Shown piece after piece: positions 7,502-17,200 of a stretch of 64,000 bases of DNA. A program made the translations under genes and the position numbers. The notes below the pieces were generated by a model. That model was not told the origin of the DNA. It searched no databases and worked only from the letters and a program-made list of their open reading frames with translations. Origin of the DNA: Lewinella sp. LCG006 (lineage in GTDB: Bacteria > Bacteroidota > Bacteroidia > Chitinophagales > Saprospiraceae); contig NZ_CP160680.1 of NCBI RefSeq assembly GCF_040784935.1, forward strand, positions 4,659,802 through 4,723,801, in the 5' to 3' direction. The first letter of the stretch is position 1; the number at the start of each line of letters is the position of its first letter.

Positions 7502-8869
7502 ATGAAGAAGTTGAACAAAATAATTGTGGTACTAGCCATATTTTTTGGAGTTTTAAGCTGTCAACCAGAAGTTCCAAGAGAGTATCTTGAATTCCCTATT
7601 AAAGAGTATATAGTTGATGTAACCTCTGACACAACATTATTTGGCGATCAAGGAACGAGAATTTTTATCGGCAGAGAGACTTTTCAATTTCAAGATGGTA
7701 AAATTGTCACTGATTCTATAAAGATCGAGCTGAAGGAATTTTACAAAAAATCAGATATAATTCTAGCCGAACTATCAACTGAATCAAATGGAATTATTTT
7801 GGAAACAGGTGGAATGCTACATATTAGGGCAATGGCAAATGGAGAAGAATTAGAAATTAGACCAGACAAAAGAATAGTGGTGCATTTCCCTAAAGAGGGG
7901 GCGGATTATAGACAGATGAATTTGTTTTATGCAGATGAGTCATCAACAGATACTGTAGTAAATAACTGGAATGTGGATACGGTTAATTTGGTGAAACGGA
8001 CTCTAAAATTAGGTTCTTTTGGTTGGTGGTATCCTGGGCCTGACGATTCAACTAGCTACAGCTTTACACCTAGAAACTATGTGGATACAGGTTATTATTG
8101 GAATCCACTTGATTTCTATGTATGCTCATATGATTTCAGTGAAGAGACTATCAAAGAGGTTGAAACTACACTGAATAGCAATACCTTTCCTGATTTTGAC
8201 AGCTGGAATGATTTTGGGGTTGAGTGTAGAATGTACATTTCGAGAGAAGGATACATAGAGACTCCGATAGTAGTTACAGGCTTGTCCAGCCGTGCGAAAA
8301 AAGAGATCCTCCAATTCTTGAGAGACTTACCTCAATTAGAACCTGGGAAAGATAAGGATGGAGATATAATAGAAAGAAGGGGATTGATCTTCATTGAAGG
8401 AGGAAATATTATTCCATTGTATAAGACTGATGAAGAATACCTTAAGTCATTTGATGAAAAATATTCAAAATATGAGGCGAATCCAATTAAAAGTATGGAC
8501 GATGCAGAGTTAAACTACTATATCTTTAGTGTCTCAGAGCTAGGTTGGATTAACTGTGATCGGTTTTTAGACTTTGAAGAAAAAGTTGATTTAATAACTG
8601 ATTTTCCTGTGTCAACAGAGTTACAGTTAAAACTAGTATTTAGCGATATAAACGGCGTTTTAAAACCGGATATCGTAAAAGGGAAGTATGTTTTTTTTGG
8701 AGTACCTAAGGGACAAAATGCAACTCTAATTGGAATCAAATCAAAAGAAGGTAGGTTTTCAATGGCTTTTCATGATTTTGAGATAAGTGAAAATCCTATT
8801 CAGGAACTTCAGTTTTCAGAGACCACATTGAGTGAATTGAGAGAAAGATTAAGTAGATATAATGACTGA
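7502..8869 (+). CDS. Putative lipoprotein of unknown function
   Basis: A 455-residue protein with a lipoprotein signal peptide: positively charged MKKLNK, a hydrophobic stretch, and a lipobox ending in LSC at about residue 20. It would be exported and lipid-anchored. The segment around residues 75-120 (IELKEFYKKSDIILAEL, then LETGGMLHIRA) matches a motif I associate with secreted Bacteroidota proteins of unknown function. The rest is acidic and aromatic-rich with no recognised catalytic motif. It lies directly behind recombinase module A and may be transcribed from that module's promoter. The gene is AT-rich compared with the window's housekeeping genes. Confidence 0.75.
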   Translation: MKKLNKIIVVLAIFFGVLSCQPEVPREYLEFPIKEYIVDVTSDTTLFGDQGTRIFIGRETFQFQDGKIVTDSIKIELKEFYKKSDIILAELSTESNGIILETGGMLHIRAMANGEELEIRPDKRIVVHFPKEGADYRQMNLFYADESSTDTVVNNWNVDTVNLVKRTLKLGSFGWWYPGPDDSTSYSFTPRNYVDTGYYWNPLDFYVCSYDFSEETIKEVETTLNSNTFPDFDSWNDFGVECRMYISREGYIETPIVVTGLSSRAKKEILQFLRDLPQLEPGKDKDGDIIERRGLIFIEGGNIIPLYKTDEEYLKSFDEKYSKYEANPIKSMDDAELNYYIFSVSELGWINCDRFLDFEEKVDLITDFPVSTELQLKLVFSDINGVLKPDIVKGKYVFFGVPKGQNATLIGIKSKEGRFSMAFHDFEISENPIQELQFSETTLSELRERLSRYND

Positions 8870-8879
8870 AAACAACTTA

Positions 8880-9345
8880 GCCTCCCCCGGCACGACACGA
8901 AGTCGCCACGAACACTATTAAACCACTGAATATGAGTTCATAAAGATGAACTTAGATATGCTTTAACCACTGGTACTACCCAGCGTTTCCTATGTCGGCA
9001 TGGGCTACTGGTAACGGTGGTTGGTGAAGCCCGACAGACAAATCGAGCCTTTCAAAAAGCACGCTGCGAAGTAGCCTTCAAAGCTGTTAATCCCTTAGGG
9101 CGAAGGCGGTGGAATAAGATGATAGGTACAAGCTAGTTGAATTCCGTAGCTCGGGATAAGTACTTAGTAATCAGATGGAACACCATTTTAATCCAAGTAC
9201 AAAGTACCTTATACCCTTGAACTCAGCGAAGCGGTCTTACGACCGAAGGAAGTAAAGTGGCACGTAGGGTTCTTAGAGGGGAAAGGGCAGTGATGCTCTG
9301 ACCTACCCAACTCCAGCCCCTTCGCTTAGCTGTGCTCTGGCGCAG
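8880..9345 (+). mobile_element. Probable ORF-less group II intron remnant
   Basis: This 0.5-kb gap has no open frame but reads like a bacterial group II intron stripped of its reverse transcriptase. The 3' part (about 9245-9335) has the domain V/VI wording: GAAGGAAGTAAAGTGG, then GCACGTAGGGTTCTTAG, a GGGGAAAGGG block and a terminal GCTCTGACCTACCC with a candidate bulged A. The 5' part has domain-I-like phrases such as GGTGAAGCCCGAC, GCTCGGGATAAGTAC and AATCAGATGGAACACC. The exact 5' boundary, normally GTGYG, was not found, so the limits are approximate. Recognition is from memory of intron sequences, and domain V is not textbook in length. Confidence 0.45.
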
Positions 9346-9383
9346 TAGCCAGAGTAGCCAACAATAAAAAACATAAAAGAAAA

Positions 9384-10460
9384 TTGAGAAATATTTACTA
9401 CAAAATAATTTGTTGCTTAGCGTTTGCCTTGTTCTTAATAGCAACTAATCAAAAGCTAAAATCAAAAACATCTATAAACCCAGTACCTGGTTCTTGTACA
9501 ATCTTCTCTGCGTCAGTTGGAGATAAAGCCTTTTATGGAAACAATGAAGACTACTATAAGTCTGAAACATATTTATGGACAAATGTGGCAAAAGACGAGA
9601 ATTATGGTTGCATATATCTTGGGTTTGAAGACTATTCTCATCAGGGTGGAATCAATGAAAAGGGGCTTTGCTTTGATGCAAATGCTCTACCTAAATCAAC
9701 AATAAAACTTCATCTTGAATTAGCGTCTCCACCACATTATGAAGCTCCTTATGATGAATACATGATGTGGCTTCCAGTATTGATTCTAAGAAAAGCGGCT
9801 ACCGTTAAAGAAGCGGTAGAAATTGCAAAAAAGTATCAAAGAAAAAATTGGTATCCAAAAGATGGAAAAGTAAAGTATCAATTAAACTTTGCAGATGCAA
9901 CGGGAGATGCTGTAATTATCAGCGTTGATGAATACGGAGAACTAGTGTATACAAAAAAGGAGAACGGAGAAAACTATTTACTTTCGACTAATTTTAATCG
10001 AGCAAATCCAAAGAATGCTTTTGAATATCCTTGCAAGAGATACAACAAGGCGGAGGAAATGTTAGGCGTAATAAAAAACGAAAATGACTTAACACCTGAT
10101 TATTTCAAAGCAATACTCGAATCAGTTCATCAAAAAGGGGTTTTTAACAGGACATTGTATTCTAATATTTTTGATTTAAAAAATGGTATTGTTTATTTAT
10201 ATCATTGGCACCAATTTGAAGAAGTTGTGGTGTTGAATGTTGAACAAGAATTGGCTAAAGAAGAGTATGTGGTTAGGATTAAAGATTTATTTTCACAAAA
10301 GACGGTCAATAAGGCTTCAAATGGATTTGCAAAGTCCATTCTTTTATTGTGTTTAAAGATTATGGCAGGTACAATAATTATTGCTGGATTAATATATTTG
10401 ATTAAGAAAAATAAATTGAATACTGCTGGCAACAACGCACATAAGGATCAGTCGAGCTAA
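9384..10460 (+). CDS. Secreted/membrane-anchored Ntn hydrolase (C45/C59-like amidase)
   Basis: A 358-residue protein. An N-terminal signal segment (about 8-22) precedes C38 in PGSCTIFSA, which would become the N-terminal nucleophile after cleavage. GNNEDYY follows at about residue 53. A catalytic cysteine plus a downstream G-N-x-D/E motif is the signature of linear-amide C-N hydrolases (choloylglycine hydrolase, acyl-CoA:6-APA acyltransferase and relatives). A hydrophobic helix near 320-340 followed by lysines suggests a C-terminal membrane anchor. The start is taken as TTG at 9384, because the next ATG lies beyond C38. The substrate is unknown. The gene is AT-rich and lies between the intron remnant and recombinase module B. 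Confidence 0.7.
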   Translation: MRNIYYKIICCLAFALFLIATNQKLKSKTSINPVPGSCTIFSASVGDKAFYGNNEDYYKSETYLWTNVAKDENYGCIYLGFEDYSHQGGINEKGLCFDANALPKSTIKLHLELASPPHYEAPYDEYMMWLPVLILRKAATVKEAVEIAKKYQRKNWYPKDGKVKYQLNFADATGDAVIISVDEYGELVYTKKENGENYLLSTNFNRANPKNAFEYPCKRYNKAEEMLGVIKNENDLTPDYFKAILESVHQKGVFNRTLYSNIFDLKNGIVYLYHWHQFEEVVVLNVEQELAKEEYVVRIKDLFSQKTVNKASNGFAKSILLLCLKIMAGTIIIAGLIYLIKKNKLNTAGNNAHKDQSS

Positions 10461-10533
10461 GCGCCCGCCCGAATTTGATACACACGTTTAACAAGATCAC
10501 CTTGTTTCCTGTGTCTAATTATTTGTTTTTCAA

Positions 10534-10564
10534 TTGATTAATTGTTTGTTATTCGCTAATTTTG
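10534..10564 (+). promoter_or_regulatory. Bacteroidota-type promoter of recombinase module B
   Basis: TTG at 10534-10536 and TAATTTTG at 10557-10564 with a 20-nt spacer reproduce the arrangement at 6927-6957. Here it may drive the DinB-like gene at 10778, since the recombinase reading frame is almost entirely deleted. Confidence 0.55.
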
Positions 10565-10590
10565 TCTCCTCACTAGCAAAGCAAAAAGTG

Positions 10591-10662
10591 ATGAAAACGA
10601 AAGAAGTTCATCAGCAAGAACTGCGCAAATCTGTGGTGTTAAAGAATCCCCACCAGGGGTAG
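10591..10662 (+). pseudogene. Tyrosine recombinase start codon fragment (remnant)
   Basis: ATG at 10591 opens MKTKEVHQQELRKSVVLKN and ends at a TAG at 10660-10662, 23 codons in all. The opening matches MKTKEAYQQGL of the truncated recombinase at 6984. The rest of the gene is deleted. It is certainly non-functional as a recombinase. Confidence 0.7.
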
Positions 10663-10777
10663 TAAACGTCTGAAGACAGTTTCAACTGACCTGTCTGAAT
10701 AGAAAATATAGGGGGAGGTGCGCAGATAGGCCTTTGAATTGGCTACAATGTAAAACAACCTTTTTGAAGCAAAAAAA

Positions 10778-11245
10778 ATGACTCAATCTGAATTTATAAT
10801 CTTGAACTTTACGGAGATTAGGAGAAAAAGTATCAAACTTTGGAGAGGACTTCCTAAAAGCCATTACAATTGGAAGCCTGACGAAAAGGCAATGACTGCG
10901 ATAGAAATGATTAGGCACGTGTTAGAAGCCGATTATGGATGGAATATTATCATCAATAATGGGAGTATGACAAACTATAGAACACCCTGGGAAAATCGAC
11001 CATTTGTTAGCGTTACGGATGAACTTGAATTTGCCGAACCCTATAGAAATGCATTTTTAGAAAGTGTTCGACAATTTTCGGATGCTGCATTAAACGAAAC
11101 TGAAATTGTTCATCCTGGAAATGGTGACAAGAAAATACTTGGAAAATATTTATTACGGATTGGTTATCACGAATCTGTTCACGCGGGACAATTCCTTTCG
11201 TATTTAAGAGCAATGGAAATTAATCGCCCAGAGATATGGGACTAA
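10778..11245 (+). CDS. DinB family protein
   Basis: A 155-residue four-helix protein of the DinB/YfiT type. The metal-binding triad is visible as H47 (IRHVLEADYGW) and H131/H135 (GYHESVHAGQF). Family members include metal-dependent thiol transferases (bacillithiol or mycothiol S-transferases) and damage-induced proteins; the substrate here cannot be told. It begins 34 nt after recombinase module B and is the last gene of the accessory island. Confidence 0.85.
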   Translation: MTQSEFIILNFTEIRRKSIKLWRGLPKSHYNWKPDEKAMTAIEMIRHVLEADYGWNIIINNGSMTNYRTPWENRPFVSVTDELEFAEPYRNAFLESVRQFSDAALNETEIVHPGNGDKKILGKYLLRIGYHESVHAGQFLSYLRAMEINRPEIWD

Positions 11246-11285
11246 AGAATAAAAAACATTGCATCCATTGGTTTCAATAAATTTC

Positions 11286-11307
11286 GGCTTATTAGCAAGC
11301 TAAAGCC
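11286..11307. terminator. Hairpin after the DinB gene
   Basis: GGCT/AGCC enclosing TTAGC/GCTAA with a two-base loop forms a compact hairpin 40 nt after the DinB-like stop codon. No T-run follows, so termination is possible but not certain. Confidence 0.35.
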
Positions 11308-11360
11308 AACTGGATCATAAATAAGCTCTGAATTACCTTCTATTTCAGCAACAAAAAATC

Positions 11361-13418
11361 ATGATGCAAACAAAGTTATTCACGCTCCATCTGTTATTGA
11401 TGCTGGGTCTCCAGCTTCCTTCCCAAACTACGTATGATTACCTTTCACGACCAGGTCTAACGCTGGCAGCTGAACATTACAATTGGGTGGATGGTACGGA
11501 AAATAATACTTACCAATTCGTTGGAGATACCATGTTGTGTGGTGAAAATTTATTGACTTTTCAGTACGTTTACGCCCCCACTGTGAAAATTTTCTTACGG
11601 GTTGAGGGGGGTAAAGTATGGAGGAAATCTAATGCTAATGATCCTTGTAACAACGAACAGTTGATCTATGATTTTGATTTGGAAGTTGGAGATGTTGCTG
11701 ATACATATTATCACAATGGCTACCAAGTTATTGAAATAGGCACGCTTACCTTACTAAATGGTGAAGAACGCAAGCAGCTTTTTTTAATGGATGGTACCAA
11801 TGGGGAACCTGCAGTATGGGTCGATGGTATTGGTGATTTGAGGTATGGTCTCTTTCCAATGCTTGATTTTGAAGGGTACACTTCGCTAATATGTGTTAAG
11901 GAGAATGAAGAAACAATTTGGTTAGATCCAGAACAACCTACTGAACTGTGTGATTCCCTAGCCTGCCCCAGGCCAGTACCTGATTTCGATTTTGCAGCCG
12001 ATCTGCTTCAAGTGAATTTTGAGAACCGTTCTTTCAACGCATCTTATGTACATTGGGATTTTGGGGATGGTGAAACATCAACGGAATTACACCCTAGTCA
12101 TCATTATGCAAATCCTGGTTGTTATGAGGTGACCCTTACTTTAAGCACTGATTGTCTATCCGGAACGTTTGAAAAGCAATTATCGGTGCCCGTTTGTATT
12201 GCTCAGGCATGGAAAGTGAAAAATCCTGATTTTGCCAGTGGTTCCACAAAGGTTGATTTCGTGAACGATACAATGGGTTGGGCGATTACGCTTCATCAAA
12301 TCTGGAAAACGGAAGATCGTGGTGTCACCTGGACCGAACAACCCTACCCAATTCCGCCCGCCCCAATCAATCGGGTTTTAAGAACGATTGACATGGTTGA
12401 CGAAATGCATGGCGTGATTGCTACCTTCAATGCTGGTGCTCCATCATCAATAAAAGCAATTTTGATTACACATGATGGTGGGCAGACTTGGGAAGAAAAA
12501 ATGCCGGGGTCTTACTTTGTTTTTTCGGCAATTATGACGGACGATGGGCAGGTTTTTGGCACTGGACAATTTGCTGGCGTGTTTTATTCCAATGATTGGG
12601 GGAATAGTTTCGTCGAATTGCCATCGGGAGCAGTAGATTTTTCTATATTCCAATACCTCGGAAATAATGTAGTTGTCGCATCAGGCTTACAAGGCTTACC
12701 TCCAATTGCCACGAGTGTGATCTCTATTTCTGATGATGCTGGTCAAAGTTGGACCCACAACTTGCTGCCTGCACCTTATTACAGGGCATCGGGATTTCAT
12801 TTTTTTAATCCCAACGAAGGTTTCGTTTGCGGGTATGAAGGTTTTTTGATAAAAACAGAAGATGGTGGTCAAAGCTGGCAGGAAATCGCCTACGATGATG
12901 ACCGCAAAGCAATAGCTATTCATTTTGTCGATGCCCAGAATGGCTGGGCTGTAGGGGACAAGGGCCTTGTCCTTAGTACGACAGATGGAGGAGATACCTG
13001 GTTGGTGGGTAACTGTGGTTATCGAAACAATCTGCTTTCTATCAGTGCTTTTGATGCCGAAAACTGTTGGGCGGGTTCCGGAAACGGAAAGTATTTGGAA
13101 TTTGATGCGGAAGCCGAATCCGATTGTTTTCCAAACAATATCAATGAGTTGAATGTAGGGGACAATAAGCTATCGATTTTCCCGAATCCAACCTCCGATT
13201 TGGTGACGATAAGGGTCACTAATTTTGATGCCACAAACGGAAATGACAGGGTGGTCGTTTATAATCATCTGGGCCAAAATGTTTTTGAAGCCAACATGTT
13301 CAACGAAACTTTAGAGCTCAATACCAAAGCCTGGAACGCTGGAATGTATTGGGTCAAATGGTTTCGAAATGAGCGTTTCATTGGGGCAGAGAAATTGATG
13401 GTTTTGGATGGGTACTAA
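11361..13418 (+). CDS. T9SS-secreted protein with PKD and Ycf48/BNR-like domains
   Basis: A 685-residue protein with an N-terminal signal peptide (hydrophobic residues 5-20). A PKD domain lies at about 210-285 (VHWDFGDGETSTELHPSH). A beta-propeller-like region of Ycf48/BNR repeats spans about 290-590, recognisable by recurring W-x-x-E/T-D-x-G-x-T/S-W words such as KTEDRGVTW, THDGGQTWEE and KTEDGGQSWQE. A type A T9SS sorting domain closes it at about 608-685, opening SIFPNPTSDLVTI. It should be exported through the outer membrane and attached or released. The job of the propeller is unknown. Confidence 0.88.
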   Translation: MMQTKLFTLHLLLMLGLQLPSQTTYDYLSRPGLTLAAEHYNWVDGTENNTYQFVGDTMLCGENLLTFQYVYAPTVKIFLRVEGGKVWRKSNANDPCNNEQLIYDFDLEVGDVADTYYHNGYQVIEIGTLTLLNGEERKQLFLMDGTNGEPAVWVDGIGDLRYGLFPMLDFEGYTSLICVKENEETIWLDPEQPTELCDSLACPRPVPDFDFAADLLQVNFENRSFNASYVHWDFGDGETSTELHPSHHYANPGCYEVTLTLSTDCLSGTFEKQLSVPVCIAQAWKVKNPDFASGSTKVDFVNDTMGWAITLHQIWKTEDRGVTWTEQPYPIPPAPINRVLRTIDMVDEMHGVIATFNAGAPSSIKAILITHDGGQTWEEKMPGSYFVFSAIMTDDGQVFGTGQFAGVFYSNDWGNSFVELPSGAVDFSIFQYLGNNVVVASGLQGLPPIATSVISISDDAGQSWTHNLLPAPYYRASGFHFFNPNEGFVCGYEGFLIKTEDGGQSWQEIAYDDDRKAIAIHFVDAQNGWAVGDKGLVLSTTDGGDTWLVGNCGYRNNLLSISAFDAENCWAGSGNGKYLEFDAEAESDCFPNNINELNVGDNKLSIFPNPTSDLVTIRVTNFDATNGNDRVVVYNHLGQNVFEANMFNETLELNTKAWNAGMYWVKWFRNERFIGAEKLMVLDGY

Positions 13419-13454
13419 GCATAGGATGAGTAAAAATTCAGTGAAAAATTTACC

Positions 13455-13931
13455 ATGAAACAAATCCAATTCAAGTGGTTCAATGGACTGCATTTATTCA
13501 TCGCAGCTATCTTGGGAGTCGGTATTTTGGCCGGCAGTATTTATGTTGCCACTTTGATAGACGAAGGGCCATTTTTTCTCAAGCTATTTCCCTTACCCTT
13601 TTTTCTGTGCGGCTTATTTTTACTTTATTTCTGTCTGGCCATTTGCCTGAATACTACGACCATCCGACTTGATGGTCAGTGTATTGTATCGGAAACCAAG
13701 CCGCTATATTGGCACAAGCCCATCTCTTTGCCTATAGCAGACATCACAAGACTAAAGGTTTTACGCATCAATAGCCAAAGTAAAGGCGATAACACCTTTG
13801 CTTATAAAATCAATGCGGAAATGTCTGATGGATCGGAGCAAACACTTGTGCCTTCCTCTATTCCCATAGAGCACAATAATGGATTAAAGATGAAAGAACG
13901 TATTCAAATGATGTTGTTAGCAGCAGAATAG
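13455..13931 (+). CDS. Hypothetical membrane protein with PH-like region
   Basis: 158 residues. Two transmembrane segments (about 12-35 and 42-66) are followed by a soluble C-terminal part with beta-rich character (TTIRLDGQCIVSETKP, then ISLPIADITRLKVL). This resembles the layout of small bacterial proteins with a PH-like domain behind two membrane helices. It starts 36 nt after the preceding T9SS cargo gene on the same strand and may be co-transcribed. I do not recognise a specific function. Confidence 0.7.
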   Translation: MKQIQFKWFNGLHLFIAAILGVGILAGSIYVATLIDEGPFFLKLFPLPFFLCGLFLLYFCLAICLNTTTIRLDGQCIVSETKPLYWHKPISLPIADITRLKVLRINSQSKGDNTFAYKINAEMSDGSEQTLVPSSIPIEHNNGLKMKERIQMMLLAAE

Positions 13932-14066
13932 GGCAGATCGCAGCGAGAAGTACCCCCGCGAGGAGTTCTGAAAAAAACGCCGTATCTCGGTGCTTCTTAT
14001 GTTTGCGGTAGGAAGCAGGAATAGACACTAAAGCTCCAAAGCACTAAAATCCGGAAAAAATATTCC

Positions 14067-14197
14067 GTGCAATTCCGTGTTTTAGTGCCCCTGCCTGCAA
14101 GGCCAGCTTGCTGGCAGGCAGGGGCTATGTTAAAAACCCTCCGTGTCTCCGAGCCTCCGCGGCAAAAAAACTTTTGTGCAATTCTGTGTTTTAGTGC
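14067..14197. repeat. Pair of 22-nt direct repeats
   Basis: Copies at 14067-14088 and 14176-14197 begin GTGCAATTC and end TGTTTTAGTGC and differ at one base. The hairpin at 14088-14124 lies between them. Confidence 0.8.
14088..14124. terminator. Large stem-loop between convergent genes
   Basis: CCCCTGCCTG (14088-14097) pairs perfectly with CAGGCAGGGG (14115-14124), and an inner CCAGC/GCTGG stem closes on a TT loop. Its place between two convergent genes suits a bidirectional terminator, but no T-run follows, so it may instead be a repetitive palindromic element. Confidence 0.45.
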
Positions 14198-14263
14198 TTT
14201 AGTGGCTAAAAAACCTCCGTGGCCAATTACTCTCCAAAGTAGTCGACTGCTCACCTTCACCCT

Positions 14264-17200
14264 CTACCTCATCAAAACCACATCCCCACTAAACACCTCC
14301 GTCTCCCCGTCAGTAAATCGAATTTCGACCATGTAGACGAAAACGGCGGGGTTGAGCAACTGTCCACCACGGGTCGTTCCATCCCAACCTGCTGAGGGCA
14401 TGTTGGGGAGGAGGTCTTTTTTCTCAAATACCAGCTCTCCCCACCGATTGAAGATAGAGAAGGACCTGATACTTTCAATATCTGCACCTCCACTCACGAA
14501 AAAGACATCGTTGCTGCCGTCGTTGTTTGGGGAGAAGATGTTAGGAATATAGACCTGCCTTGTTCGGTCGATGAAGACGCGGATGTCATCGGTGGCGGTA
14601 CAGCCTAAGCTGTCAGCAATGGTCAACTGAAAAAGGGTGGTGTTGGCGAGACTATCAACGGTTGAGGCCTGTAAGCAGGTATCGCAATCCAGCCATTGGG
14701 GATTGGTCCATTGTATGCTTGCCAAAAAGGCTTCCGGGGTGCTTGGTGTAGGATTAAACTGCGCGACTTCTCCTAGTTTTAAGTAAATATCTGCACCAAG
14801 CTCTACCGTAAGGTCATTGCCATTGGGCAAGGTTACGCTGGTACTCACCTCACAACCAAATTCGTCTTGTACAGTGAAATGGTAAACACCTGCACCAAGG
14901 TTGAAAAACGTATTGTTGAAGCTAAAAGCACCTCCTTCCGGAGCAAACAACAATACTTGGTCAGCGATTGCTGGAGTCAGTTGGATGCTGCCATTTTCAT
15001 CACCAAGACAACTAGGAGGCTCGATGGCAACGACGACATCAATCTCAGTATTGATGATCTCCGTTACCTCAATGGCCGCTACTTGCGAACAACCATTGAC
15101 GGGGTTGAATACCGTCACCTGGTAGGAACCCGCTGCCAAAGCGGTAATACTGGCCAGATGGGTTGCACCCGAGATCTCCCCACCATTGAGGGCTTCCCAG
15201 CTATAGCTTACATTGGGCGTATTGCTACTAGCAGAAAGCGTAGCGCTCTCAGCCTCGCAAGTGATCAAGCCATCGTCTCCGGTCTGAAGATGGGGTGCTT
15301 GCAAGTCTGCTTGTACATTAATTGTGGCGGTGCTGTTACAATTGGTCGCCGTATTGGTAACGACTAAGGTGTAGTTGCCCGGAGCAATAGCGTTGGCACT
15401 AAGACCTGTTGCAGGCAATGGGTTGCCTGTAGGGTCTTCCCAGGCATAAGTAATAGCTGTGCCGGTCGTCGAACCCGCTGCATCCAGTAACACTTCCGTG
15501 GAAGCACAAGTGATCAGGCCGTTAGCGGCGATGGTCGCTTCAACCGTTGGGGGAGGATTTAAAGTCTGTGTCAGGTTATCACTACATCCATTGGCATCAA
15601 TGACTTGCAAATTGTAATTGCCTACCCCCAGTCCATCAAAAGTAGGATCATCTTGAGGGGGGCCGTTATTGAGTTGGTATTGGTAAGGCATCAAGCCTCC
15701 ACTTGCCGAGAGGACAATACTGCCATCGTTGTCGTCGCACCCTGGGTCATTGCTACTACTTACGGAAGGAACAGGTAGATCAAAAACCGTAAGGGTGACA
15801 GGAATACGAGTATTACTGGTGCAGCCATTGGCCAAACTGCGAGCTTCTGCATAAAAGGTACCTGCTAGGGCTGGTTGGAAGCTTGTACTTCCCATCAGCA
15901 GCAAATTGCCTCCCGTTGGTGCGTCGTACCAGTCGATAGTTTCACCGGCCGCTGACATTGCACTTAAAGAGGGCAGGGGTTCACCTGCACAGATGGCTTC
16001 GTCGCCAACACTGCTGGGTGTAGCTACGCTGTTTTCAATGATCGTAATGGCGATTCTTTCACTGACACAATTATTAACGATATCCCGAGCTTCGGCGTAG
16101 AAGGTTCCTACAGCAGTAGGCGTAAAGGTCACACTGCCCATCAATAACTGGTTTCCACCGGTAGCGGCATCGTACCAGTCGACCGTAAACCCATTGCTTA
16201 CCATTGCAGATAGGGTAGGGATGGGGTCGCCAGCACAAATCATGGGATCATTCCCCGTGACAGGTGGAGCCACCATCGGGCAAGAACAATCGGGCGCGGC
16301 AACCGTCAGTGGACCGAGCGAGCAACTCATGCCGTTGTTAAAGGCCGTAAAGATCAAATCCACGCCAGCAGGAATACCACTGATGGTGAAATTTCCAGCT
16401 CCCGTATTGGTAACGACTCCTTCGTTGACCTGGATGGTAGCCGTATTGGACAAGGTCATTACAACACCGTAGGTCAATAAATCTGGTGCACAACTGGCAA
16501 CCCTAAACTCAAGCACGGGGGTAGGGTTAACGATGATCGTAATGGGAGTACGATTATCACTCACGCAATTATTTACAGGATCACGGGTTTCGGCAAAATA
16601 AGTGCCGGGTGCTGTAGGCGTAAAGCTGGCGTTATCCGCCAAAAGCAGCATTCCTCCACTACCCGCAGTATACCAATCTACTGTTTCACCAGCCGCTACC
16701 ATGACGATAAGCGTCGGGATGGGATCACCATCACAAATGGCAACATTCCCATTGCTCATGGGAGCCGCCAGAACGGGGCAACTGCAATTCGGCGCCATCG
16801 TACTGGCGGAGAGGGTACAGCCTGTAGTGGTATTGTTGAGCGTAAAGTTTAAGGTCAGCCCACTCGGAATATCCGTGATGGTATAGCTACCTCCGCCGTT
16901 GTCGACCAAGTTACCTAAACTAGGGATCACTTGGTCCGCATTACTTACCTGAAGTTCGACCTGATAAGTCAGTAAATTGGGTGCGCAAACGGTATCTAAC
17001 AGTGTAAAGGAAGGGAGTGGATTCTCGGTAAAGGAAATGGCGATTCGTTCGCTCACGCAATTATTGATCGTATTTCTTGCTTCCGCAAAATAGGTGCCGG
17101 GAGCAGGAGGTAGGAAACTTAAGCTTGCGGAGGCCAGTAGGTTGCCTCCGGTCGCAGCATCATACCAATCGGCGGTCTCATTTGCACCCACCGTTACACT

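Larger units (their letters stand above)
10521..10744 (+). repeat. Recombinase module, copy B (internally deleted)
   Basis: Second copy of the module at 6918-7490. The promoter region and first codons are well conserved. Then about 0.35 kb is missing relative to copy A, and the downstream blocks resume: the 28-nt block at 10652-10679, CTGTCTG at 10691, and GCGCAGATAG at 10720-10729 followed by GCCTTTGA. Only three of 28 bases differ in the block. The two modules are in direct orientation and bound the lipoprotein and Ntn hydrolase genes. The gap 10461-10520 holds nothing else I recognise. Confidence 0.7.
13932..14263. other. Intergenic repeat-bearing stretch between convergent genes
   Basis: No gene is supported here. 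It holds two copies of a 22-nt direct repeat (14067-14088 and 14176-14197, one mismatch, both ending TGTTTTAGTGC) and a strong stem-loop at 14088-14124. Phrases such as CCTCCGTG and CCTCCGCGG recur at 14142-14222, suggesting a small degenerate repeat cluster. Confidence 0.6.
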
